Position numbers and translations under genes: made by a program. The notes under the pieces are model-generated. The model was not told the DNA's origin. It was given only the letters and a program-made list of their open reading frames with translations, and ran no database searches. A stretch of DNA of 64,000 nucleotides, taken from Lactarius indigo (lineage: Eukaryota; Basidiomycota; Agaricomycetes; Russulales; Russulaceae). How positions within the stretch are numbered: the first letter of the stretch is position 1; each line of letters opens with the position of its first letter. Shown piece after piece: positions 54,466 through 64,000 of this stretch. The stretch spans positions 62,001 through 126,000 of the forward strand of contig JAFKAC010000109.1 in assembly GCA_025766275.1 (NCBI GenBank). Reading direction: 5' to 3'.

Positions 54466-57400
54466 TTATTCCGCTGCATGCACAGAGAGCAATTGAACAA
54501 TTTCCTGTTGTTTTGGGCCACGGGCTACCTCAGACGCGGTCTTTCCGCTGAGGTTGCGCACGTGCACGTCCGCACTGTATCCCAGCAAGAGCCGCACGAC
54601 GTCTGGGTTTCCTTCTTGTCGACCCTCTGATGCTCGATGCAATGGGGTTGATCCCTCACTGTTCAAAGAATTGACCTCTGCGTTGCGCTCGAGTAGTATT
54701 CGAGCAACTTCGAGGTGACCTTTGGTCGCTGCCAAGTGCAATGGAGTGTCTCCGTTGTTGTCGTGCGCATGCGCGTCCGCGTTATGGCCCAATAAAAACC
54801 GCACAACATCAGGGTTCCCATCCCATGATGCAATGAGAAGTGCGGTAACTCCAAAGTCGTCTCGGGCATTGACCCCCGCATCGCGCTCAAGTAGAACCCG
54901 AGCAACCTCGAGGCGGCCACTATGCACCATGTAATGGAGTGGACTCTTTCCCTTGTTGTTGCGGACACGCGCATCCGCATTGTGGTCCAGCAATAGCTTC
55001 ACAATAATAGCGTATCCACTTGATGATGCGCAGAAAATTGGGGTATCTCCGTGATCATTAAGAGCATTGACCTCCGCGTTGCGCTCAAGTAGTACCCGAG
55101 CAACTTCGAGGTGACCGCGATATGCCGCGTAATGCAGTGGAGTGTTTCCGTTCTTGTAGCGGACATGCACATCCGCATTGTGGTCCAGCAATAATTGCAC
55201 GACATCAGGGTATCCACCCGACGACGCACAAAGAAGTGGGGTATCTTCGTCGTTACTCTTAGAATCGACCTCTACATTGCGTTCGAGTAGTGACTTGGCA
55301 ACTTCAAGGCAACCGCGTAATGATGCGTAATGCAGTGGAGTGTTTCCGTTGTTGTCGCGGACATGTACATCCGCGTTGTGGTTCAGCAATAACCGCAAAA
55401 AAGGGAAAACAGAAGTGTTATAATTCGCCAAAGCGCAGACAAATGGGGTACATCCGTCTTCATCTCGGGAATTGACCTCCACATTGCGCTCGAGTAGTAG
55501 CCGAGTAACATTGAGGTAACCGTTGACCGCCGCGCAATGTAGTGGAGTCTTTCCTTTGTTGTTGCGAACGTGCGCATCCGCATTATGGTTCAACAATAAT
55601 CGCACAACATCAGGGTATCCATATCCAGCCCACTGGCACGATGCGACGAGAAGTGGGGTATCTCCGGCGCGATCCCGGGCATTGACCTCTGCGTTGCACT
55701 CGAGTAATATTCTGGAAACCCCGACATGTCCGCCAGCAGCCGCCAAATGCAGCGGAGTCCTGCCGTCCAGAGCCCGAGCGTTCACCTCCGCGCCGTGGTT
55801 GAGCAGCCACTTTCCAGCCTCAAGACGTCCCTCTCGGGAAGCGAGGTGCAGTGGAGTTAAGTTGTATGCGGAGCATGAATTTACGTCGGCACCATGCGCA
55901 AGCAGCACTTGAGAAACCCCAATATGCCCCCCAAGCACGGATGCATGCAACGGAGTCCCATGTCGACCACCCAAATTATTTACTGGTTGCGGATACTTCA
56001 TTATTAGGTGTTCCATTAGACCGCGGAACCCTCTCTCTGCAGCGAAGTATAAAGGAGCTGCTGAAAGTAGCGTAGGAGGGCTGGAATCCGTCAAAAGATC
56101 GTGCCGTCGTTGTATTCGGACCCATGCTGAAAAATGTGGCTTGTCCATGTCAAAGAAACAATCCATTGCGTCCTTTATTTGTAATTCCACACTCTCGACC
56201 TTGGCATGCCCATCCCAATATGCTGAAGCATATTGAACAAGAGGGATCTTCTCGACGTCGTCTTTGTCGGTGTGATCGTCCAGGTTGAGTAAGACGCCGA
56301 GACAAGCCTGGGCAAGAATCGCGTGGGAAGGTTCAATGGCAATATGGAACCGGGACACCTCTTCCATGCAACTCGAGAGGCGCTCCGATGTCAGGAATTC
56401 TTTCACCGAGAAGTGGGAGAACTGAACAACACGAGAGCCATATTCGAGGACTACGGAAACCAAACTGGAACAGGCTGACAGCACCGCGTCTTCTCGGTCT
56501 TCCCAGCGCCAATCAGCGTTCAATTTTGGGATCCCCCCTGTGCTGTAGTCGAACGCGAGCACTTCCGCGAGCTCCTCGACTCGGAGCGGACGACTGGCTA
56601 CTACGAGGCATTGCAAAAGTCGATACGCGTGCTCCCGGTTCGCGTTATTGATCTCCTTCAAAATGCGCTTGTATGTCTCGTCGAGTGATTTGGGCAATTC
56701 GCCGAGAACACGACGGAGATTGGTCGGGAAACAGTGTCGCAGAACCTCCAATTGACAGAAAGCCCATCGGAACCTGTTTCAAAACATAAGACAACGGTAA
56801 GACCGTAATCAGTCCAAGATCCACTTACATTCCATCTGCTTTCTTTGTTAGTTCCTCAATGACCATCTCCTTATCTCCGTCTCGCCATCTCTTCATCTTT
56901 TTGTCCGAGCGAACGACAGAAGTGACGTAATGGTTAATGTCCTGCCTCTGTCCGCTTTCGTTATGGAGGGATACTTGCTGAGTTGCCAAAGACCCAAGCA
57001 CCGTACGAATGTCGAACTCCGGACGACTCGTCACACATAGACGTAGATTTGGGCGGTGGAGCTCGACAAGTTCTTTCACCAGCTCGAGGGCCTCTTCACG
57101 CGACGATGGAATGCCCAAATCGTTGGGACACTCGTCGAGAGCATCCATGACCAGATAGATAGGCACTTGTCCCGCCATCCCGAGCATACCCTTGAGGCAC
57201 TCCGCAAGCGAGTCTACAGTCGGCTGTTCCGATCCCCGTTTGTGTGCGGAATAAAAGGAGAAAAGAGCGTCGCAGAATACATCTGATTGATCAGAAAGTT
57301 GGACAAGGAGGGACGATAACAAAGCACGTGAGTCCTGTTTTGTTGTATCCTTAAAATCGAAGTAAAAATAGGCCAAGAGAGCCGATCCGGCATTGGACAG

Positions 57401-58906
57401 CGATTTGATATCCCGGATGATCACGGAGCTTGTTGACCAAATAAGTTCGATTAGGACGCAACCGGCGGGGGATAACTCACCTAAGAATACTCTTCCCGGA
57501 GCCAGCTATCGATCCAGGAGTCGTTAGTGGTAATTAAGACTCGGACGGTGATGGAATAGTACGTTTTCCGTGAATCCATAACAGGGAGCCAGATGTTTTC
57601 CAATTTGCAAGGGTGGTTCCTTCCGTGCACCAAGCTGCCGTACCCTCATGATGGGCGCCAGATGCGGTGTTGTAATTGACAGATGGATCTGGTGGAGCGA
57701 TCCATTTTCGAAGTTTTTCGCGTAACTCGTTCTCTGTCATGGATGTCAAGTTCTCATGATCGACGGCGATGAGATCAGTAGATGACGAACGATTTGAGTT
57801 TGTAACTTGATTGACGACTAGTTGAATCGCTACTCCGGTCTCCTTTAAACCTAAGCGGGCAATGGGTTGAAGATAGATTCGGAGCCGGTCAATGGAGGTA
57901 TAACTCGCCTTGAATGACCGAACCAACTTTATGGTCGACGAGCTGTACGTTGCTGGCGACGGTCCGGACCTTGTCGTCGACACCATCTACTTTCATATCA
58001 ACAGCCTGCACCCTTTCGTCGACGCCTTCGACCTTATCGTCCACGTCCTTGACCTTGTCATCCACGCCCTTAACCTTGTCATCGATGCCGCGGGTGATCG
58101 CGAGGGCTTCTGCTGCTGCCATCCGAGCCTCCTCTTGCGTCAAAGCGTCGAGCCGCCGAAGCGCGTCCTCCACATCCGTCCTTCCAATCAGCTTCTTCAG
58201 ATATTTCTCTGCATGAAGCATGAATGTTGATATTGGGTATGTATCAACCAGGAATGACATACTGGTTCGTCCCTGCCCGATCTCCTTCGTCACAATCCCA
58301 AGGATCGAGAGTACCTCAACCATGATCTTTACGATAATGTCCGTCATAGCCGCCGTCGGCCGAACCTCGATATATTTTTCGAGCCGCTTAAAGAAGTATT
58401 CCAACCGGCCAAACAGGTCCACAACAGCATTTTCGCTAGCGCGGACGTCCTTGACGGCCTAAAAGTCAGAGGTGTTACTAACAGATACACGTCGGGTCAG
58501 GAAAGGCTCGCCTGGAGGAGGACGCCAATCCCAGCAAAGATCGCATTCGAGGGCGGGAATATCTGTCGTCATACACATCAGATGGTAGATCTCGAGCGGT
58601 TCAAGGTCTCGGAATTACCAGTCCAACACCGTTACCGAGGGTCGCAGAGAACGCGTACAGGACATTGACAGTGGGATCGAGCCACTTTGTCCACTTTTCG
58701 TCGGTAGTATGAGATCGATCAAACGTCTGGACTTGAGTACGAAGCACGGCGAGGATTGCGACGGGAGAGTCGCAAGACTGTAGCTGGGCGGCTAGGGGAT
58801 GGGAGGTGATGTCCCGTTTTGTCTGCTTTTTGTATGCTTCCAAAGCAGCTGTAAAGATTGCCTCAAAGCTTGTGGAAGATGTAGAGGTGGACGGAACTTG
58901 GGACAT
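54466..58906 (-). CDS. Goodbye-NACHT-ankyrin NLR, copy F (short ankyrin array, GC donors)
   Basis: This is the shortest complete copy, 1332 residues, with exons 58906-58619, 58562-58512, 58458-58263, 58208-57909, 57850-57791, 57733-57563, 57505-57481, 57428-56829 and 56773-54466. It has seven heptads, P-loop GKPGSGKS at 354-361 and DALDE at 459-463. There are 16 ankyrin repeats. The atypical middle repeat found in the other copies (CAVCDGHLEAA plus a variable insert) is absent. Two introns begin GC, not GT: after exon 2 (58511) and after exon 4 (57908). GC-AG introns are a known minor class, but two in one gene, where all sisters have GT, is unusual. Ankyrin repeats differ most from those of the other copies. 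Confidence 0.9.
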
Positions 58907-59000
58907 AGCGCTAGTTGAGGGAACCCAGTTAGATGCTTAGGGGGTAATGAGATTGTCGCAAGGGTACTACTGATTCACGCCAGTACAAAATTACTACTGG

Positions 59001-59042
59001 GACGCCTCGTGTACGGCTGATAGACGCCCAGATATTCCCAGG
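59001..59042 (-). promoter_or_regulatory. Conserved upstream block of NLR F
   Basis: On the plus strand it reads GACGCCTCGTGTACGGCTGA, then TAGACGCCCAGATATTCCCA. It matches the block upstream of the other copies at a similar distance from the start. Confidence 0.4.
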
Positions 59043-59322
59043 AGCCAGCCACTATGATAGCTTGGACACGGACACACAATAGCTTGAATATTCAACCCGA
59101 GATGAGATACGCAGTGACATATAGATTCGTTGATCGCTCCAACCTGAGGCCTGGGACCAGGTGTGAGCAGAGGCTACGAGAATCGAATCCTACGACGGAC
59201 TCGGAGGAACCTACATCAAGACCCCGGGCCGTCTTTGCGCGCTGCGTGCTACAGTACTTGCGCGCCACTTGCGCGCCAGCCAAGAAGGCAGCTGACCTTA
59301 TAGCACGTGCGCCCTTTGGCAG

Positions 59323-59358
59323 CTATTTTGGAAACCGTACAGTACGGTTTCAAAATAG
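59323..59358. repeat. Near-perfect 17-18 bp inverted repeat
   Basis: CTATTTTGGAAACCGTAC is followed directly by AGTACGGTTTCAAAATAG, its reverse complement apart from one missing base and one central A. It would form a strong hairpin. No other spacer has it. It may be the fused ends of a deleted element or a silencing-RNA hairpin; neither is shown. Confidence 0.6.
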
Positions 59359-59708
59359 TTGGGATGCGTGCTCCGAAAGGTACGATTTTACGAGTGCGGG
59401 ATCGACCGGCGTGATGCGCCTGGACCACTACCGGTTCGAGATTCTCCAGCGTGCTACTGTATAGATTCTTCTCCGGTCAAGTAGGGGGCCGATTCTGCCC
59501 TTCATTTTTTCTAGTTTGAGATAAATGGTTCTTGATCATGAGTGCCTGGTATCCAGTATAAATTCACCGGACGTGACCTTGAAGCTTGAAGCTTGAAGAC
59601 CCGGAAACACACCACGCGATGAGTACGACCCACGGGCCTTAGATCCCACGAGTGAATGAGTAAAAAATATTGACATAGTTGTCGCCAACGCGAACTATCA
59701 ATACTCTC

Positions 59709-60290
59709 CTAAGTATTGACACCAACAAACAATAGCCCCACTCGCGCAGAGATGTCAAGCACCCAAGTCGTCCGCCGTGCACCAACCCGCTGCACGACCA
59801 CCAGCTCCTGTAGCCACTCAAGGAGGTTTGTGCTGCTGATTCTGGCTAACTTAGTACACCCCGGCGCACAGCGAGCACGGACATTGAACGTGGGTCGCCG
59901 TTGCCGTCTGGCGGTAGCGGCGAGAACGACGGCAACGCTTCGGTGTTTTCCGTCGTTGTCTCTACTGCGCCGGTCAGGTCTCAGTCCTCTGCGTTTTTTG
60001 TGCCAGCGAGGTATCCCGCGCCGGCCTTCTGCATGATCCCTGTGACGAATTGATCGGCCACCGACGATATAAGACAGAGGGAGATTAGTCACTGAAGATT
60101 TGGGAGGGAAGTCATGCACATCCCATGGCCCCATCAATCGCCCGAATACGATCCCATGGGCATCTAGCACTTCAAGAAACCTGTAAAGAACTTCCGTGTC
60201 GTTCAAACAGACGGCGGTCGTGGCGAGCGCAGTCGCCGACGTACCATTCCAGGCGTCAGGGTTACCGTGCTCGACGACGGCTATGAACAA
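59709..60290 (-). pseudogene. Decayed gene remnant, 'HGN' block (193 open codons)
   Basis: This is the longest open copy of the unidentified HGN protein piece. It begins MFIAVVEHGNPDAWNGTS and includes FLEVLDAHGIVFGRLMGP. The tail is arginine-rich and probably out of frame, because it does not match the other copies there. I cannot assign a function. Confidence 0.4.
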
Positions 60291-61169
60291 GCGTGCACCA
60301 TTTAGCCCGTAAGTGCGAGTGCGTGAGGAGCGTCAGCGTCGGCCATAGTCTGCCTGATCCACCCCAGCCCTAAGCCGGCAAAATCGTCAAATCAAGTCGC
60401 TAACAAGTGATGAAAGATGCACCGTTCTCGATCTAGGCTCTGAGTAGATCCACCCATATATGAGTGTCCTGGTTATTGGGCCCATCGGGCCCGCGATCGT
60501 ATGGTGCAGTCGAGACACTTGTGCACGAGCCATGTTAACCCCAGCTCAGGAGATTGGCCGTGGAAGTGGTGGAAGAGCAGCGTAGTGTCGATGCAATATG
60601 GCTTGGCGGCTTAACAAGTCGATATAACTTGACGCCTTGTCGTCCATTGTCGTGCACTGAGGGGAAAAGTGTTATTTCAGCGAATGGCACGGAGTAAGAG
60701 CGCGCACCATTTAGCAGCCAAAGTTAGTCAACCCCATAAACCATCCAAGAACCCATGGCCCCAGCTGCAACATGAGACGTCTCTATCCACCTTTCTGGCT
60801 TTGAAAAACATCCATAGGATACAAACTAACAGGGAGTCATTCTCGACCATTTGGTAAGAAGTAGATGGGTAGCCCGGGGTCCTCCGTAGATGAGGCCGGT
60901 AAGGTGGGAAAGGGCAGTAGCGAAAACGGTAGATGTCAAATCCGTGACGAGAAAAGACGACAAGTTTTTGAGTGCTTGCGCGTTCTGCACATACAGTCTG
61001 GGAGGGTTCGATCTTGGGTTCGATTCAAAAAAAAAACATTCAGTTTGGCGGCGCGATGGGCCGGCGGGTTCTTCTCTCCCTCGGTTCTCCGCTCGTGGGA
61101 ATTGCGGCGGCTAGAGAATCGGTGCTGTACCCCGGCCGGGCTCCGTGCGGGGGACATAACGACCTCCCA
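60291..61169. other. Spacer upstream of NLR F, middle part
   Basis: Only short frames are seen. The stretch 60430-60720 resembles 14460-14770 in the B-upstream spacer. No gene is supported. Confidence 0.4.
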
Positions 61170-61780
61170 CATTTCTTTCCATCAGCCGTCCGTATTAAAA
61201 TCGACCCTGCCCCTCGTGCAGCGGGCCCACGCAACGACACTACTGGGGTCGATTTTACCTGTTCATGCTTCGCGAGCCGTACCATTTACAAGTACAGCCC
61301 AATGGAGCCTCCGTCCTTGGCTGCGTTGTCCGTGTGCCTCTGCACACCCTCCGCCGCGTACGTGCAGCAACACGAACGGCAGCATTTGATATTCCGGCCT
61401 GCGTGTCACGTGTAGTTGCAGTAGCTCGCCCTGCAGTAGCAAAGTAGGCAGCGCCATCCGGTCGTCGTCCAGGTCGACGTTCACGGAGAAAAGGTACTTA
61501 TAGTTCCGCACGCAGCACGAGAAACGCGCGGAGAACGAAGAAGTGCCCGCGCAACATCGACTGCGGCAGGATAGCGTTGAGCATGTGCAAGTACCAGATG
61601 TCCCGTTCGAGCACGGTCAGCACAGACGCGTCGTCCCCATTCGCGGCTGACACTTTGGCCGTGCCCGGTGCAGCTGATCGCCCCTTCGAGCTGCGCACGT
61701 ACAAGCCCACGACCTGGCCCACCGCAGTCAACGCCACAATCTCGACGCCACTAGCCGCAGCCCTCGAGCGCGCTGTCTGT
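61170..61780 (-). pseudogene. Decayed gene remnant, 'FRAGYGG' block (fourth copy)
   Basis: Minus-strand pieces (VALTAVGQVVGLYVRSSKG, WYLHMLNAILPQS, NYKYLFSVNVDLDDDRMA) align with the remnants near 15.5, 41.9 and 51.6 kb. There is no continuous frame. Confidence 0.35.
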
Positions 61781-62074
61781 CCCAGTTAATCCAAAAAAAA
61801 AATACGAGAGAAAAACTGCCTCGCCAGCAAGACCGATCGCTTGTATCTTGTGATGGTGTCCTCGATTCTGATAACAGCACGAGCACTATAAAATGATGAT
61901 ACAGGGACATTCGTGTGGTACTACACGCATTTCTACCACGGTTCCGCGGCATAAATAAGAACGGGTCCCGGTGAGTCGCTGAAGCGGGAGTCAATGTACA
62001 GCTTGAGTAAACAAACAGGGCAATTGTCACTTACACAGGTCAACGAGTCAAACGTAGATACTATACTCTTCTGT

Positions 62075-64000
62075 TCATTCCGAAGCTTTCTGGGAGAGCA
62101 ATTGTACAATTTCCTGTTGCCATGCGCCACGGGCAACATCGGATGGTGTCTTTCCGTCGAGGTTGCGCACGTGCGCATCCGCACCGTGGTCCAACAGTAG
62201 CTGCACAATTGCTGGGTATCCGTCCCTCCAACCCTGCGTTGCTCGATGTAATGGGGACGATCCCTTGTCATCCTGGGCGTTGACCTCCGCATTGCGCTCG
62301 AGTAGTAGCCGAATGTTCTCGAACTGATCGTAGGACGCCGCCACATGTAGTGGAGTCTGTCCACTGTTGCCGCGCAAATCTGTATCTGCATTATGGTCCA
62401 GCAATAACCGCACAACATCGTGGTCTCGATGCGCCGATGCGATGAGAAGTGGGGTACTTCCGCAGTGATTCCGGGCATTGACCTGCGCATTGCGCTCAAG
62501 TAGAAAACGAGCAACCTCGCAGCGACCATAAGCTGCTGCGTGATGCAGTGGAGTGTCCCCAGCGTAGCCGCAGACATGCTCATCCGCATCGTAGTCCAAT
62601 AATAAACGCAGAACATCAGGGCTTTCGCTCTCCGATGCTCTGAGAAACGGGGTAGATCCGTGGTCATCCCTCGCATTGACCTCCGCATTGCGCTTGAGTA
62701 GTAACCGAACAGCCTCGAGATCGCCAGTGGTTGCTGCGTAATGCAGTGGAGTCGTTCCCTTGTTGTTACGGACATGGTCATCCGCATCGTGGTCCAGCAA
62801 CAACTGCAAAATATCAGGGTTTCTACTCGCCGACGCGCAGAAAAGTGGGGTATATCCGTTATCGTCCTGAGAATTGACCTCTGCGTTGTGTTCGAGTAGT
62901 AACCGAGCAATTTCGAGATGGCCATAATACGCTGCGTAATGCAATGGGGTCATTCCCTTGTTGACATGGACATGTTGTTGGCCCGTAATTTGACACAGCG
63001 ACAAATCCACAGGCTTGTGGCCATTAACCCCCGCACGGCGCTTGCGTAGTAACGACTTGAGTGATCGATTAGCTTCGAAGTGGCCCTCGCACACTGCGCA
63101 ACGACGCCATACGAAGTTTCCTTTGTCGCGGACATGCTCTTCCGCAGTGTGGTCCAGAAATAGCAGTGTTCTGTCAAAGGTTGCATTCAAGAATGGATTG
63201 AAAAGTGTAGCAGCTCCTTCGGTATTCTGGGCATTAGCCCTTGCATTATGCTCAAGTAGTATCCGAGCAACCTCGAGGTGACCGTAAGTCGCTGCCGAAT
63301 GCAGTGGAGTGTTTCCGTGGCTGTCATGGAAACGCACATCCGCGTTGTGGTCCAGCAATAACCGTACAACAACGCGGTTTCCGGTCACAGACGCATGGAG
63401 AAGTGAGCTACCGAGGTCGTCCCGGAAATTGGGCCCCGCATTGTACTCGAGCAGTATCCGAGCCACCTCGAGGTGACCTTTGATTGCTGCTGAACGCAGT
63501 GGGGTGTTTCCGTAATAGTCGCAGATATGCGCATCCGCATTATGGTCGAGCAGTAGCTGAACAATATCGAGATGTCCATTTTGCGATGCGCTGAGAAGTG
63601 GTGTAACTCCGTGGTCGTCCTGGGAATTGACCTCTGCGCTGCGCTCGAGTAGTAACCGGGCGAGCTCAAGGTGGCCGTTGTGTACTGCGCAATGTAGTGG
63701 AGTAGAGCCGTCCTTTAGGGAGTTCACGTCCGCACCAACGTTCAGCAGCCACTTTGCGACATCAAGTTTGAGATATCCCGGTGCCGCGAGCGAAGCCATG
63801 TGTAGTGGAGTCCAATTGTCTGCGCTGCGTGAATTTATGTCGGCGCCATGCGCGAATAGCAACTGAGCAACCTTGATGTGCCCCTTAACCACCGACGCAT
63901 GCAACGGAGTACCGTATATACCACCTAAATGGTTTATTTCCTGTGGGCGTTTCATTACCAGGCGTTCCACAAGACAAATGAACCCCTTTTGTGCGGCGAA
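62075..64000 (-). CDS. Goodbye-NACHT-ankyrin NLR, copy G (5' part beyond window)
   Basis: Only the last exon is visible: 641 open codons and a stop, entering from the right edge in frame (FAAQKGFICLVERLV). It holds 19 ankyrin repeats, including the atypical middle repeat (CAVCEGHFEANRSLKSLL) with its own version of the variable insert, and ends TPSDVARGAWQQE-IVQLLS. Repeat 3 carries a five-residue insertion (AAPGYLKLDV). The Goodbye, coil and NACHT parts are presumed to lie upstream, off-window. Confidence 0.88.
   Translation of the reverse strand, partial: FAAQKGFICLVERLVMKRPQEINHLGGIYGTPLHASVVKGHIKVAQLLFAHGADINSRSADNWTPLHMASLAAPGYLKLDVAKWLLNVGADVNSLKDGSTPLHCAVHNGHLELARLLLERSAEVNSQDDHGVTPLLSASQNGHLDIVQLLLDHNADAHICDYYGNTPLRSAAIKGHLEVARILLEYNAGPNFRDDLGSSLLHASVTGNRVVVRLLLDHNADVRFHDSHGNTPLHSAATYGHLEVARILLEHNARANAQNTEGAATLFNPFLNATFDRTLLFLDHTAEEHVRDKGNFVWRRCAVCEGHFEANRSLKSLLRKRRAGVNGHKPVDLSLCQITGQQHVHVNKGMTPLHYAAYYGHLEIARLLLEHNAEVNSQDDNGYTPLFCASASRNPDILQLLLDHDADDHVRNNKGTTPLHYAATTGDLEAVRLLLKRNAEVNARDDHGSTPFLRASESESPDVLRLLLDYDADEHVCGYAGDTPLHHAAAYGRCEVARFLLERNAQVNARNHCGSTPLLIASAHRDHDVVRLLLDHNADTDLRGNSGQTPLHVAASYDQFENIRLLLERNAEVNAQDDKGSSPLHRATQGWRDGYPAIVQLLLDHGADAHVRNLDGKTPSDVARGAWQQEIVQLLSQKASE

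Noticed and set aside
59054..59464. 136-codon plus-strand frame upstream of NLR F
   Set aside because: It crosses the NLR upstream region and a palindrome, has no recognisable domain and no counterpart in the other spacers.

Overview
The window looks like nuclear DNA from a filamentous basidiomycete, probably an Agaricomycete. The evidence is short introns of about 45-65 nt, a family of large STAND/NLR receptors with an N-terminal fungal Goodbye-type domain, and a Ty3/Gypsy chromodomain retrotransposon. It is dominated by a head-to-tail array of one receptor family on the minus strand: five complete genes (B-F), two cut by the window edges (A at the left, G at the right) and one truncated 3' scrap.

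Layout: NLR A 1-2422 (3' part off-window); paralogous spacer, AT-rich stretch and 97-bp minisatellite to 5.5 kb; plus-strand secreted S10 serine carboxypeptidase 5992-7688, the only recognised non-NLR host gene; NLR B 8797-13421; spacer; NLR C 17186-22006; spacer; full-length LTR retrotransposon 25570-33342; NLR 3' fragment near 34.1 kb; NLR D 34797-39585; spacer; NLR E 42988-49000; spacer; NLR F 54466-58906; spacer; NLR G 62075-64000 (5' part off-window).

Each receptor is encoded by nine exons (eight in B). In order they give a Goodbye domain, a heptad-repeat coiled coil, a NACHT ATPase whose P-loop sits in a 25-nt exon, a conserved linker, and 16-31 ankyrin repeats. Every complete copy is open when spliced this way, so the cluster looks functional rather than a graveyard. 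Copies differ mainly in coil length (0, 6, 7 or 8 heptads), ankyrin number (16, 19 or 31) and a short variable insert in the middle of the ankyrin array. Such receptors are thought to act in non-self recognition and programmed cell death; the role of these genes is inferred. Spacers are mosaics of related, mostly non-coding blocks, so duplication carried whole gene-plus-flank units.

The retrotransposon has 508-bp LTRs that differ at five sites, all CpG transitions, an intact 5-bp target duplication, a PBS that pairs with its own predicted mRNA 5' end (Tf1-type self-priming), a GGGTTTT slippery site between gag and pol, two nonsense codons in the reverse transcriptase, and a region of about 400 codons after the chromodomain.
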